From positions 1 through 36,482 of the IMG/VR virus record IMGVR_UViG_3300035180_003391: a stretch of 36,482 nt of DNA; one strand, written 5' to 3'. The translations under genes and the position numbers were made by a program. This document shows positions 1 to 8,543 of this stretch, one piece after another (the stretch's first letter is position 1; the number at the start of each line of letters is the position of its first letter). Below the pieces are notes generated by a model. That model was not told the origin of the DNA, did not search any database, and saw nothing but the letters and a program-made list of their open reading frames with translations. The DNA is from a virus.

Positions 1-289
1 CCTGCGTCGAGTAGAACTGGCTCATCTGGGGCTGGGCCGCCGTTGCCTGCGAACGAGCCACCTCGTTCTCGAGGTCCGACTTCTCGAGGGCCAAGGCCTG
101 GTCCCAGAGCTCGGTGCCCTTGTACTTCTCGAGCCACTCCTCGTTCTCACCGAAGGCGAGCTTCAGCTTGCCGGTGGCGATCCCGTAGAGGACTTCGTTG
201 GGCAGCCGCTTCAAGTCGGAGGCGAGCTTGATCGACTGCTTCTGCTTGGCGTCGTGGTCACAAGCAACCTTCAGGAACTCGTCCAACAT
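1..289 (-). CDS. Unknown virion-type protein, 3' end cut by window edge
   Basis: An open frame of about 96 codons starts at the ATG at 289-287 and runs off the left edge without a stop. GGAGG lies 6 bases upstream of the ATG, and the preceding gene stops 2 bases before it. The protein begins MLDEFLKVACDHDAKQ and is mostly charged helix. It carries three copies of the K-[V/L]-A motif seen in the neighbouring virion proteins (FLKVA, SIKLAS, KLKLAF). I do not recognise the family. Its place at the end of the minus-strand structural string suggests another structural or virion-associated protein. Confidence 0.75.
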   Translation of the reverse strand, partial: MLDEFLKVACDHDAKQKQSIKLASDLKRLPNEVLYGIATGKLKLAFGENEEWLEKYKGTELWDQALALEKSDLENEVARSQATAAQPQMSQFYSTQ

Positions 290-291
290 GA

Positions 292-3075
292 TCAGCCTCC
301 GAAGATCGTACGAGCATGGGGAGCGAGACGAGCTCCGACACTTGCGCCTGCACCTGCACTGAGAGCGGTCCCAGCAACCGGGTGACGCTCCTCGAACTCA
401 CCGACAGCCAAGCGAGCCTTTGCCTGGGCCAGGAGCAGTGCGTTGACGAACCCGCCCCCTGCCTTGTCGGCCTCGTCGAGCTTCTTCACCTTCGCCCGCA
501 GGGGGTCGTTGGACATCTGACTGCCCACGGCCCCGAGACCTGCCCCAGCTGCGCCGCCCATGATGGCCCCGATGAGACCGTCGTGTGCAGAGGCGACCTT
601 CGGGGGCTGCTGCTGCATCCCCTGCTCGGACTGCGGCTGCGCCCCCTCCATCGTCGGAGTGGCTCCTGCCCCTGCGCTGGGGCTCGTGCCTGCCCCGCTG
701 CCGTCTCCCGGGGTTGCGGAGGCAGGCGGAGTGCCCGCATCCGGGGAAGCCCCAGGCTGTCCTGCCTGGTTCGGGTCCTGCGGCGCACCGTCCGGACCCG
801 GCTGCTGGGTGTTGTCCTGACCCGGAGGTGCTCCAGGAGCTCCTGGCTGCATCCCCGTGGCGGCTGCCTGCTGGTCCACCTGAACGGCCTGACTCTCGGC
901 CGGCGTCGCCGGGGGGAGCTCCTGCTGCACCATCTGGAGCAGGCTGTGGCGCATGGCGTGAACCGAGTCCCGCATCCCGATGGCGAGCTGGGCCTGCTCG
1001 GTGCTCTCGCTCTGGGCCTGGAGGGACTGCTGCATGGCCTGCGTCGCAGCCTGATGGGAGGCCTGCGCGTTCTGCATCGCAGCCTGCTGAATCTGCTGCG
1101 CCTGGGCCATCGTCTGCTGCTGCATCTCGCCGGTCTGGTCGGCCTGCTGCTGCAGCTGCGCCATCTGCTGATTCGCAGCCTGGAGCTGCTGGTTCGCAGC
1201 ATCGAACTTCTGCTTGTAGAAGGTCTCTTCCTGCTGCTTCTCCACAGCCATGCCTTCCTGCTCCTGCTGCATGTACTGCTGGAAGGCGGGGTCCACCTGG
1301 GGCTGCTGCTGCGGGACTCCCTCTTCCTCCGGGGGAGCTTCCTCTGCGCCGCCGCCGCCCAGGGCCGGAGCCCCTCCTGCCGGAGAGACGCTCTCGAGCG
1401 CCAGCTTGAACGCCGAGCCGTACTTCTCCTCGAAGTTGCGGGCGTCCATCGAGGACCCGGCAGCCCGACCAACACGCCCACCCAGGTGCTGCCCGAGAGC
1501 TGCGCCACCGATGGTGCTGGCCGTACTGACCGCCTTGCCGCCACCGGCTGCGAGCAGGTGCCCCATGGCCCCGCCACCGACGACGCCAGCAAGCCGACCG
1601 ATCAGGTCCCCCGCCTGCTCCCCTCGGGTGTGCTTGTCCGAGGTGAACCCGCTTGCGAGGTTGGCGAGAGCTCGGGAACGCCCAGCCTCGACCTGCTCGG
1701 AGTCCTCCTTGGCCATCTTCAGGAAGGCGCTGGCGAGCTTGTCTGCGAAGGCCCGATCGACCTCCTCCTCACCGCGCTTCTTGCCGGACTTCCCCCCGCC
1801 GTGGTGCCCGAGCATGCCGCCACCAGCTCCCCCTGCGAAAGCTCCCATGGCAGCAGAGACAGGACCCCGACCAGCTGCGTAGCCGAGAGCTCCACCCCCA
1901 GCTGCTCCGAGGATGCCCCCGCCGATCATCCCGCCCAGAGCACCCGAACGCTCGGCCTCCTGAACGTGCTGAGCGAGGAGGGCGTCCTTGATGTCCGGAT
2001 TGCGATTGATCTTGCCCTGAAGGGCTTCGACGTGAGCCCGCGTCCGGAGCTGCTTGGCAGCCTCCTCGACGAGGGGGTCCTTGCCGTGGAGTCCGTACTG
2101 AGCGCCGTAGGGGTCTTTGTATCCGATGAAGGAACCCTCCCCGAGCTTCACGGCATTCGAGCCAGCCGAGGAACCCGCCAGTGCGGGAGGTGCCGGGGGG
2201 GGAGGGGACTGCATGCCCATTCCCGTTGCCGGCAGCGAAGGCATCTCCGAGACCTTCACCTTGGCCTTGGCGGCGGTCTTGTACTCCCCGTCGAGCCCGA
2301 TGCTGGGGACGAAGACCGTGCCTCGCACACCCTTCGCCAGGGCGAGCTTCATCGCCTCCCCGTGGTAGCGGAAGGTGTCCGGGTGGAACCGCTCGATCTG
2401 CACCGACGCCGTCTTGTGATCCGGCGGGGAGGGTGACGTGTCCGGAGCACTCGGGGGGACTGCCGGAACTTCCGAGCTCGTCGGCGTGGTCGACCCGCTG
2501 GGCTGCATCAGCAGTGCGGGGTTCGCCTCATGCGGCAGCAGCTGCCAGAGCTCGTCGAGGTGTTCCTGCTCCGAGGTCAGGTACTCCTCGATCTTGAACT
2601 TCATCGGGTTGTCGTCCCCGACGAGGGTGCGCAGAGCTCGCCAGCTCTCGATGCCTTCCTGCTCCATCCGGATCATCTTCTGGATGATGTCGTGCGGGTC
2701 GGTGGAGGCCGGAGGTGCCGGGATGTCCGGGAGATTGACCGGCCCACCGAGCACACCCATGCGACGCATCAGCCAGTCGGCGTGATCCGTCTCGTCATGG
2801 GCATGCTCCTCGAACTGGTCGGCGATGGCGTTGTGCGAGAGGTCCCGGAGCGAGTGGGCGTAGACCATGTACGCGAAGTTGGTCTTCAGCTCGTTCTGGA
2901 CGTGGTGCGCCATCTGCTCGAGCACCCGCTCCACGGGGGCAGCGAACTGACCCTCGAGCGTGCCCGTCTGGTCCGGGGGAGCGAGCTCCTCGGCCGTCTT
3001 GTCGAAGGTGCGGAGCTTGATGAAGAACGCCGCAGCCTCTTCCAGGGGGATCCCGTGCGCGAGCTTCTCGAACAT
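292..3075 (-). CDS. 927-aa virion-type protein with N-terminal bacterioferritin-like domain and glycine zippers
   Basis: Residues about 50-182 read as a four-helix ferritin-like domain. Candidate di-iron ligands are E62, E95 with H98 (ETDH), E138, and E169 with H172 (EQEH). The spacings 62-95-138 match those of bacterioferritin (18-51-94). After a Pro/Ser linker come several Gly/Ala zipper segments (around 380-430, 490-550, 830-860 and the C-terminus), a Gln-rich helical stretch (about 590-700) and a Pro/Gly-rich low-complexity region. The K-[L/M/T/V]-A motif recurs (FEKLA, DKLASAFLKMA, SAFKLA, PKVAS). The ATG follows GGGAG and lies 3 bases after the upstream stop. What is seen: a catalytic-looking ferritin fold fused to membrane-active-looking repeats. 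The virion role is inferred from position; iron binding or oxidation is inferred from the ligands. Confidence 0.85.
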   Translation of the reverse strand: MFEKLAHGIPLEEAAAFFIKLRTFDKTAEELAPPDQTGTLEGQFAAPVERVLEQMAHHVQNELKTNFAYMVYAHSLRDLSHNAIADQFEEHAHDETDHADWLMRRMGVLGGPVNLPDIPAPPASTDPHDIIQKMIRMEQEGIESWRALRTLVGDDNPMKFKIEEYLTSEQEHLDELWQLLPHEANPALLMQPSGSTTPTSSEVPAVPPSAPDTSPSPPDHKTASVQIERFHPDTFRYHGEAMKLALAKGVRGTVFVPSIGLDGEYKTAAKAKVKVSEMPSLPATGMGMQSPPPPAPPALAGSSAGSNAVKLGEGSFIGYKDPYGAQYGLHGKDPLVEEAAKQLRTRAHVEALQGKINRNPDIKDALLAQHVQEAERSGALGGMIGGGILGAAGGGALGYAAGRGPVSAAMGAFAGGAGGGMLGHHGGGKSGKKRGEEEVDRAFADKLASAFLKMAKEDSEQVEAGRSRALANLASGFTSDKHTRGEQAGDLIGRLAGVVGGGAMGHLLAAGGGKAVSTASTIGGAALGQHLGGRVGRAAGSSMDARNFEEKYGSAFKLALESVSPAGGAPALGGGGAEEAPPEEEGVPQQQPQVDPAFQQYMQQEQEGMAVEKQQEETFYKQKFDAANQQLQAANQQMAQLQQQADQTGEMQQQTMAQAQQIQQAAMQNAQASHQAATQAMQQSLQAQSESTEQAQLAIGMRDSVHAMRHSLLQMVQQELPPATPAESQAVQVDQQAAATGMQPGAPGAPPGQDNTQQPGPDGAPQDPNQAGQPGASPDAGTPPASATPGDGSGAGTSPSAGAGATPTMEGAQPQSEQGMQQQPPKVASAHDGLIGAIMGGAAGAGLGAVGSQMSNDPLRAKVKKLDEADKAGGGFVNALLLAQAKARLAVGEFEERHPVAGTALSAGAGASVGARLAPHARTIFGG

Positions 3076-3078
3076 CGC

Positions 3079-3543
3079 TTACTCCCTCACCATGAGAACG
3101 TGGTGGCCGTCCATCGGGTACGCCGCCACGAAGTGGGGGGCGACCGCTGCGGAAGAACCGTCAGCGTAGTTGTACACCAGGCCCGTGGCCCCCAACGGAT
3201 CGAACCCGAGAATGGAGAGGCCCGTGCCTCCCGTGATCTTCACGCCCAAGGAGGGAGTGGTCTCGATGATGACGAGAGAGTTGTCGAGGGCGTAGACCTT
3301 GATGACGCTGCCTGCGAGGCCTGCCTCGAGCTGCGCCTTCACTTCTGCGAAGGTGAGGTCTTGCGGGCCGAATGCGCCGGGCGTGAAGGTGACCGTCTGC
3401 ACCGAGGGCTTGCTGAAGATGACCGTCTTGCCGACGAGCCACCGATAGCCCTTCGACGTGTTGGCCCCTGCGGTCACAGCGCCCTGCAGGTGACGCTCCA
3501 ACGAGGAGATGTCCTTGAACTTGTAGAGCTTGAAGACGGACAT
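3079..3543 (-). CDS. Unknown small beta-rich structural protein (154 aa)
   Basis: This acidic-neutral protein is rich in short beta-strand patterns and Gly turns. It has no Cys, signal peptide or membrane segment. The middle contains a VKITGGTGLSILGFD-type stretch that I associate only loosely with phage virion proteins. GAGG precedes the ATG by 7 bases, and the upstream gene ends 9 bases away. It sits in a run of small genes after the major capsid protein, a usual place for head-completion, neck or fibre-base proteins. Function is not identified. Confidence 0.8.
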   Translation of the reverse strand: MSVFKLYKFKDISSLERHLQGAVTAGANTSKGYRWLVGKTVIFSKPSVQTVTFTPGAFGPQDLTFAEVKAQLEAGLAGSVIKVYALDNSLVIIETTPSLGVKITGGTGLSILGFDPLGATGLVYNYADGSSAAVAPHFVAAYPMDGHHVLMVRE

Positions 3544-3552
3544 GTGCGGACC

Positions 3553-4056
3553 TCAGTAGGCAGCGTATGTGGCGTTGACGGCCCAGAGCTCGGAGTGCAT
3601 GCCGCTGTTGCTCGGCCCGAGGATGGCGCCGATGTTCAGCGCCACTTTCACTCGCAGCTTCATCTGGTCGGTGGTGGCCTTGTAGTACTGCAGCCAGTTC
3701 ATCAGCATCGGGGTCTTGTCGTTGACCCCGACGGTGATGCCACCGTTCGAGTAGTTGATGTGGTTGCGAGTCTGAAGAAGACCGACGGACTCGATGACGT
3801 TGCAGATGGTCATGCGCAGGAGCAACGAGTGCTGCTGCGCTGAGAGCATCCCGTCGAGAGTCATGGCCCCGATGAACGGCGGGGTGCCGTTGAAGTCCGA
3901 CAGCGCGTCCAGGACAGCCCACGCAATCTGCCGGTCGCTCGACTCTTCACCTGCAACCAGGCGATTGAGCTCCGGGAAATCGCGCATGTAGAACCGGACC
4001 ACCTGAACGAACTCCCGGAAGGAGTCGCTCATGCCGGGGATGCCCTGGAGAGCCAT
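3553..4056 (-). CDS. Unknown phage structural protein (167 aa), possible head-tail connector
   Basis: The protein is helical in its first half (FREFVQVVRFYMRDFPEL) and mixed in its second half, with a C-terminus ending in aromatic and alanine residues. The ATG overlaps the upstream stop (TGATG), and a strong GAAGGAGAGG lies upstream. Size and position among small genes behind the capsid gene fit an adaptor, neck or tail-completion protein, but no diagnostic motif was found. The assignment rests on gene order only. Confidence 0.8.
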   Translation of the reverse strand: MALQGIPGMSDSFREFVQVVRFYMRDFPELNRLVAGEESSDRQIAWAVLDALSDFNGTPPFIGAMTLDGMLSAQQHSLLLRMTICNVIESVGLLQTRNHINYSNGGITVGVNDKTPMLMNWLQYYKATTDQMKLRVKVALNIGAILGPSNSGMHSELWAVNATYAAY

Positions 4057-4301
4057 CAGCTCTTCCTCTCCTTCTTCGACTGAAGCGCCTTGTGACGAAC
4101 GTACGCCATGGGAGGGGCGTCGAAGGCCAGTACGCCAAGGGAGGCGTAGTGCTCCGCATCCCTCCGGGAGATGGGGTCCTCGTGGACGTCCACGGCCTCT
4201 CCCGGATGGATGACGGCGGTCCTGACCGTGATGGTCATGTTGACGAGCCCAAGCTTCACGAGCTCGGGCGTCTCAACATCGGTCAGGTTGAAGCACTTCA
4301 C
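4056..4301 (-). CDS. Small unknown protein (81 aa), GTG start
   Basis: The gene starts with GTG at 4301 and overlaps the previous stop (GTGA). GAGG lies about 6 bases upstream, which supports this start. The protein has a short beta-rich core followed by a basic C-terminal tail ending KKERKS. It is sandwiched with overlaps between two structural-type genes, so it is probably co-translated with them. No family is recognised. Confidence 0.7.
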   Translation of the reverse strand: MKCFNLTDVETPELVKLGLVNMTITVRTAVIHPGEAVDVHEDPISRRDAEHYASLGVLAFDAPPMAYVRHKALQSKKERKS

Positions 4302-4810
4302 CGGCCGCCTCGACGCTTGCCCGTCTGGGCCTGCTGGGTCGGAGCGGTGAGGGCCTCGAGCTCCTCGTCCGAACCCTCTGCGGGTACGAGCGGGTTGTTC
4401 TCGAGAGCAGCTGCGGGCGCACCCACCGGCATGGTGAACTCCGCGGGGGGCGGGAGCTCTCCACGGTTCGGGAGCATGGGGTCACCCACCAGTCGATCGT
4501 TCTTCGCCGAGTCCAGCGGGGGGTTGGGGAGGGGGCTCGCGGGAACAGGCAGAGCGGAGGGCTGGAGGGTGTCCAGATCCACCGGGATCATCTGCTCCGT
4601 CGTGACGTAGAGAAGGCCCTTGCCCTCCTTCACCTTGAGCTCCGAGAGGTGTTCCTTGATCTTCTCCTCCGTGACCACCAACGGACGTCCTCGAATCAGA
4701 CGGTGGTTGGCGTCGAGGATGTACTGCTTGTGGCCACCGTGTTCGGGCTGCTGTGCTCGAAGCGTCCGGTTGTGCGTGGCCCGCGAACCGTTGTGAATCA
4801 GGAAGTTCAT
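4298..4810 (-). CDS. Unknown protein (170 aa) with proline-rich acidic C-terminal half
   Basis: I chose the ATG at 4810 because GAGGA lies 6 bases upstream. An in-frame upstream extension to 4879 would be translated from the intergenic hairpin region and has no ribosome site. Residues 1-85 form a compact alpha/beta region beginning MNFLIHNGSRATHNRTL. The rest is rich in Pro, Ala and acidic residues and ends in a basic GKRRGGR tail. It is the first gene after the major capsid protein. A head-completion or capsid-associated role is possible but not shown. Confidence 0.75.
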   Translation of the reverse strand: MNFLIHNGSRATHNRTLRAQQPEHGGHKQYILDANHRLIRGRPLVVTEEKIKEHLSELKVKEGKGLLYVTTEQMIPVDLDTLQPSALPVPASPLPNPPLDSAKNDRLVGDPMLPNRGELPPPAEFTMPVGAPAAALENNPLVPAEGSDEELEALTAPTQQAQTGKRRGGR

Positions 4811-4843
4811 CGTTGTCCTCTTGACCCCATCAAAGCAGAAGGC

Positions 4844-4856
4844 GCCGGCACCCGGC
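4844..4856 (-). terminator. Possible hairpin attenuator after the capsid gene
   Basis: Read on the minus strand, GCCGG-GTG-CCGGC forms a 5-bp GC stem with a 3-base loop. It is followed after three bases by a moderately U-rich stretch (TTCTGCTTT). It lies in the 94-base gap between the capsid stop and the next start. Such hairpins often trim read-through after highly expressed capsid genes, but the U-tract here is imperfect. Confidence 0.35.
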
Positions 4857-4904
4857 AATCCGGTACCGACGCCTCCCACTCTGTGAGCCGGTCGGCTTCG
4901 TCGA

Positions 4905-6020
4905 TCAGTACGAAGCGATCTGCGGGAAGTTCATGCCGGCATCGACACGGTTGTTGACCGCGCCGATGGCGTCTTCGCTCACCGGGATGAAGTTCTGCAG
5001 CAGGGCGTCGGCGTTCGTCGCCGGGTTCGCATCGGCCGAGTAGAGCTCGAGCTTGCGGACCGCGGCGATGTTGACCATGCCCATGCCGATGTCTTCCCAC
5101 GCCTGGAACGTGATCAGGTTCGCGATCTTGTCGATGTAGAACTTGGTGTTGTTCAGGACGTAGAACTTGCCGAAGAACTCCGGCTTGGTGAACGCGTAGA
5201 TGTTGCCCGGACGCAGGATGTCCGTCTTGATCGTGCGGATGTACGCACGCCCGAGGAGCGTGTTGTACTTGTAGCCGTCGACGACCGTCTCCGACTGGAT
5301 GCGGTCGCCGAAGTCCTCGACGGTCCACTGGAGAACGTCGTCCCAGTCGACCTCCGTCATGAGCAGACGCTCCGCACGAAGGCGGTTGCCGTCCAGCATC
5401 TTGAAGAGGTTGACGAAGTCCGGACGCTGGACCGGGCGGACGACTGCGTCGTTCGTGCTGGCCATACGTGCGAGCTCGCCCTTGCGGACCGAGAACTCGG
5501 CGCAGGTGCCGATGGTGCCGTGGTGCAGGGCGGTCGGGATCGCGTTGTTCGCTTCCACCTGGAGGGCCTGGACGGCCGACTCGATGTGGCTGGTGAACTC
5601 ACGGTCCTCGATCTCCTGGATGTCCTTCACCGAGTTCTCCTCGATGATCTTGGTGATGGGCATCTCGTAGGCGAGCAGCTCCTGCTCCGTCTTCTGGAAC
5701 ACCTCGGAGGCGATCGTGAAGAACGCGATCTCCGCCTTGGGGCCACGGATGAAGCGGGCCGTCGGCTGGCCACGGAACGTCATGCTCATGGCACGCGAGC
5801 GGGGCTCGACGTCCACGATCTTCACGAGCGTGTCGTGGTTGACCGACCGCTGGCAGTCGGCGCGGGTGACCTGCTCCGGCGGCAGGATCTTGCGGGCGAA
5901 GCTGACCTCGCGGAGGCGGTCTCGGACGTAGGAGCCGCCGTACTCGGCGATCTTCTCCTTGCCCTCCGCCGACCCGAGCTTGGTCGCGAACATCTCATTC
6001 AGGACGCGTGCGGGAACCAT
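4905..6020 (-). CDS. Major capsid protein (HK97-fold type, 371 aa)
   Basis: The start at 6020 follows AAGGAGAGAGACC, a strong ribosome site. The longer frame to 6104 runs back through that site and is rejected. The length suits an HK97-type capsid protein. The sequence has a helical N-terminal arm, a long helix near an EIEDREFTSHIESAVQAL stretch (a spine-helix candidate), and a C-terminal beta-rich segment (DGYKYNTLLGRAYIRTIKT) of the kind seen in capsid proteins of large phages. It follows the protease and a putative decoration gene, the usual order. The fold is inferred from length, pattern and context. Confidence 0.85.
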   Translation of the reverse strand: MVPARVLNEMFATKLGSAEGKEKIAEYGGSYVRDRLREVSFARKILPPEQVTRADCQRSVNHDTLVKIVDVEPRSRAMSMTFRGQPTARFIRGPKAEIAFFTIASEVFQKTEQELLAYEMPITKIIEENSVKDIQEIEDREFTSHIESAVQALQVEANNAIPTALHHGTIGTCAEFSVRKGELARMASTNDAVVRPVQRPDFVNLFKMLDGNRLRAERLLMTEVDWDDVLQWTVEDFGDRIQSETVVDGYKYNTLLGRAYIRTIKTDILRPGNIYAFTKPEFFGKFYVLNNTKFYIDKIANLITFQAWEDIGMGMVNIAAVRKLELYSADANPATNADALLQNFIPVSEDAIGAVNNRVDAGMNFPQIASY

Positions 6021-6051
6021 GGTCTCTCTCCTTCTTCCTTGCTCGGGTGGT

Positions 6052-6600
6052 TCAGGTGGCGCCGTTACGAACGGCCCACCCGGACATGAAGCGGAGCTGC
6101 CCACCGTTGCCGCCGGGGAGACGCGTCACGTAGCCGACGATCGGGGCGTTGTCGGCGTACGACGAGCCAACCAGGCCCACGTACTTCCGACCGAGGTCGA
6201 TGGTCGCAACCTTCACCGGCTGGAGCATCGTGTTGATGGCAGCACCGCTGCCGATGGCCACTGTCGCATCGAAGATGCGGGTGTTGAACTCATACTGGCC
6301 GAGGAAGAGGATCGGCATCTTGCGATCCGCCAGGGCCTGCACGTCGTAGCGGCCACGCTCTGCGAAGAGCGGGAAGCTGACGGTCGTCGCCGCAGCACCC
6401 AGGGTGGTCACGTCCGCAGCGCGAACGAGCTTGCCCTGGTTGATGCCAGCGGTGTTGTCCAGCGTCATCCACTCACCGTCGACCAGCGCGTACAGCGCCT
6501 GAGGGTTGCTCAGGGTCGGGTCGGTGAGGGGAAAGTCACGGCGGTGGATCGGGCTGACGTCCGAAACCGGCTCGAAGTTGACCCTCTGCACGGTGCTCAT
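6052..6600 (-). CDS. Putative capsid decoration or head-stabilising protein (182 aa)
   Basis: This beta-rich protein has few charged helices and no Cys. It lies directly upstream of the major capsid gene, 31 bases apart. Its AAGGAGAGAACGAC ribosome site is almost the same as that of the capsid gene, suggesting matched high expression. Phages commonly place a decoration protein next to the capsid gene, so that is the best guess. It could also be another surface or fibre-base protein. No family motif was identified. Confidence 0.75.
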   Translation of the reverse strand: MSTVQRVNFEPVSDVSPIHRRDFPLTDPTLSNPQALYALVDGEWMTLDNTAGINQGKLVRAADVTTLGAAATTVSFPLFAERGRYDVQALADRKMPILFLGQYEFNTRIFDATVAIGSGAAINTMLQPVKVATIDLGRKYVGLVGSSYADNAPIVGYVTRLPGGNGGQLRFMSGWAVRNGAT

Positions 6601-6649
6601 GTCGTTCTCTCCTTTTTCCTTTTCAGGTCGGACTTGGGCCCCGTGGGCG

Positions 6650-7021
6650 TCAGCCGACGCCTCCCATCAGAAACCGCTCGAAGTCGTTCGAGACGGCCCC
6701 ACTCGACGCAGTCGAATCGTCACCGGTGAGGTGAGCGATCTTCTGCCCCATGTCGGGGCCGATCATCTCGACAGCATCCGCAATCTTCTCGAGCTTCCCC
6801 TGGGCCGCCGCCTTCTCGAGCGACTCCACGAGGGTTGCGAAGGGGACATCGGTGTCGATGCCCTTGTCGTGCATGGCGTGGGCGACCTTCTCGGCCGCAT
6901 CCCGCGTCATGTGCGTCTGTGCTTCCTTCTTCCAGTAGTCCCGTTCGGCGGCCAGCTTCCGCAGCGTGCTGGGAACCGATCCGAGGACCTGCTGCAGTTG
7001 ATTGCTGCTCAGCTTTTCCAT
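6650..7021 (-). CDS. Small helical virion-assembly protein (123 aa), function unknown
   Basis: This is a highly helical, charged protein with four K-[L/V/I]-A motifs (RKLAAERD, EKVAHAM, EKIADA, QKIAHL). The helical character and position just before the decoration and capsid genes could fit a scaffold-like or packaged helper protein, though it is short for a scaffold. The ATG is preceded by AGAGGAC about 10 bases away and lies 16 bases after the previous stop. Confidence 0.75.
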   Translation of the reverse strand: MEKLSSNQLQQVLGSVPSTLRKLAAERDYWKKEAQTHMTRDAAEKVAHAMHDKGIDTDVPFATLVESLEKAAAQGKLEKIADAVEMIGPDMGQKIAHLTGDDSTASSGAVSNDFERFLMGGVG

Positions 7022-7037
7022 GTTCTGCTTGTCCTCT

Positions 7038-8519
7038 TCAGCGCCCGCCGCAGGAGCACTTCTCTTTGCCGCACTTCTCGCACTTCTCCTTGCCTTCCTC
7101 GGCGAGCTTCGCCAGGAGGGAACGAGCAGCAGCCGACTTCACCAGCTGCTGCGAGGAGATCTTGACCCCGGCTTCACCCGTGTGGGCGAACGCTTCGTGG
7201 AGGGTCTTGTCCGTGGCCGCCGAGAGGGCAGGCTCACTGAAGTACTGCGCGAGCTCCGCCTTGCGGGGGCTGTACGCCGTCTGCTTCTTGTAGTTGATGG
7301 CCGACTCGTTCGAGCCAACCAGCGAGCTCGGACCCTGGGGCATGCCGCCGACAGGAGCGCCACCGGGCTCACCGGCTGCGTTGGTGTCCGGAGGAACGGC
7401 CGGACCTGCCGAGATGCTGGCCGGGTTGATCGCATCCTCGGCCTGCTTGATGTACGCGTGCATCTCGTCGACGATGGAGAGCTTGGCGGGGTTCGCCCCC
7501 GCGACCTTCGAGAGGAACTCGAGGTTCTTCTGCTCGAGGTCTGCACTCGCACCCTTCTCGCCGTCGTACTTGCTGGCCCGACCTGCTGCGACGCCAACGC
7601 CCAGGCCTGCTGCACCAACGGCTGCATGGGGAGCGTACTTGCGGGCGGTGGCGCCGACCGTTGCTGCTGTCGGGGCCTTCTTCGCAAGGGCCTTGCCTGC
7701 GCCCTCGGCCTTCCAGCCCTTGGCCACGTCCCCGAGCATCTTCTTGCCCTGGTCGATGATACCGGGGGCCTTCGCTGCCGTCTTGCCCTTGCCGCCGCTC
7801 ATCGCGGTGGTCTGCTCACCAGCGACGTGATGATCGATGGTGTTCTCGAGCTGGGTGGCTCCGTGCTCCTGGGACATCGCCTTCTGCGTGCCCGGGTTGG
7901 TCGGGGGCTGGTGGTGCCCCTTGCCCTGCTGCCCCGGACCGGGGGGAGTCCCGCTGACGTGCGAGTGGCTGACGCCCTCAGGCCCCGTCTGCTGGGTCTC
8001 AGTGATGTGAGCCGGAGGGGCGTTCGGTGCCGCCTTCTTCGACATGTCGACGACGGCCGGAGTCGCGAACTCGATGGCTGCTGCCAGCTTGAGGGCGTAG
8101 TCCGTGGACACGCTCCCTGCCGACGTGTCCTCGGGAGACTCCTGGGTCTCTGCCGAAGCGAGCTTCATCTGACGCGAGCCCTCGCTGGCGATCTTGGTTC
8201 GGTTGTTGGCGCTGGCCATCGCCTGCTTGACGAGGTCCTGCACGAGGGGTCGGGACGTCATGTTCATGTTCGGGGTCCTCACGGAAAAAGCTTGGGCCGT
8301 TTTCGGCAGTGCCTGTGCACCCATCGGAGCCAGCGACTTCTGAGCTGTCGAACCCGCATCTGGAACAGGCGGGGTGCTGGCATTCACTCTGGTGTACGCG
8401 ATGGGGGGCACCATCCCGGTGAGCGTGTTCTTGTCCTGTGCAGGATACGAAGGAACCGAGATTGTAGGAAGGACCGAGGCAGTCTCGTCGCCAGCTGACT
8501 TGTACTTCACGGACGACAA
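7038..8519 (-). CDS. Unknown virion-type protein (493 aa), TTG start, Cys-rich C-terminus
   Basis: The start is taken as TTG at 8519 because GGAGG sits exactly 5 bases upstream; GTG three codons later is the alternative. The protein is low-complexity for 280 residues (Pro, Gln, Gly, His). It then has an Ala/Gly-rich zipper (around 300-330, VGAAGLGVGVAAG) and a helical domain. It ends with a four-Cys tail (CEKCGKEKCSC) that could bind zinc. K-[L/I/V]-A motifs recur (TKIAS, MKLAS, LKLAA, LSKVAG, AKLAEE). It lies between the glycine-zipper protein and the capsid cluster. It is probably an internal or capsid-associated protein of unknown function. Confidence 0.8.
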   Translation of the reverse strand: MSSVKYKSAGDETASVLPTISVPSYPAQDKNTLTGMVPPIAYTRVNASTPPVPDAGSTAQKSLAPMGAQALPKTAQAFSVRTPNMNMTSRPLVQDLVKQAMASANNRTKIASEGSRQMKLASAETQESPEDTSAGSVSTDYALKLAAAIEFATPAVVDMSKKAAPNAPPAHITETQQTGPEGVSHSHVSGTPPGPGQQGKGHHQPPTNPGTQKAMSQEHGATQLENTIDHHVAGEQTTAMSGGKGKTAAKAPGIIDQGKKMLGDVAKGWKAEGAGKALAKKAPTAATVGATARKYAPHAAVGAAGLGVGVAAGRASKYDGEKGASADLEQKNLEFLSKVAGANPAKLSIVDEMHAYIKQAEDAINPASISAGPAVPPDTNAAGEPGGAPVGGMPQGPSSLVGSNESAINYKKQTAYSPRKAELAQYFSEPALSAATDKTLHEAFAHTGEAGVKISSQQLVKSAAARSLLAKLAEEGKEKCEKCGKEKCSCGGR

Positions 8520-8524
8520 GACTG

Positions 8525-8529
8525 CCTCC
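8525..8529 (-). promoter_or_regulatory. Shine-Dalgarno site deciding a TTG start
   Basis: GGAGG on the minus strand is followed by five bases and then TTG at 8519-8517. It lies between the stop of the upstream gene (8544) and the TTG. This makes the TTG the most likely start of the 493-aa protein. Confidence 0.6.
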
Positions 8530-8543
8530 GACCCTCTCTCAGC

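Noticed and set aside
316-2436. Long plus-strand frame opposite the ferritin-domain gene
   Set aside because: It is antisense to a clearly coding frame, has Leu/His/Arg-rich shadow composition and no ribosome site. High GC leaves antisense frames open.
6021-6104. N-terminal extension of the major capsid frame
   Set aside because: It would run through the AAGGAGAGA ribosome site and into the end of the upstream gene. The ATG at 6020 is better.
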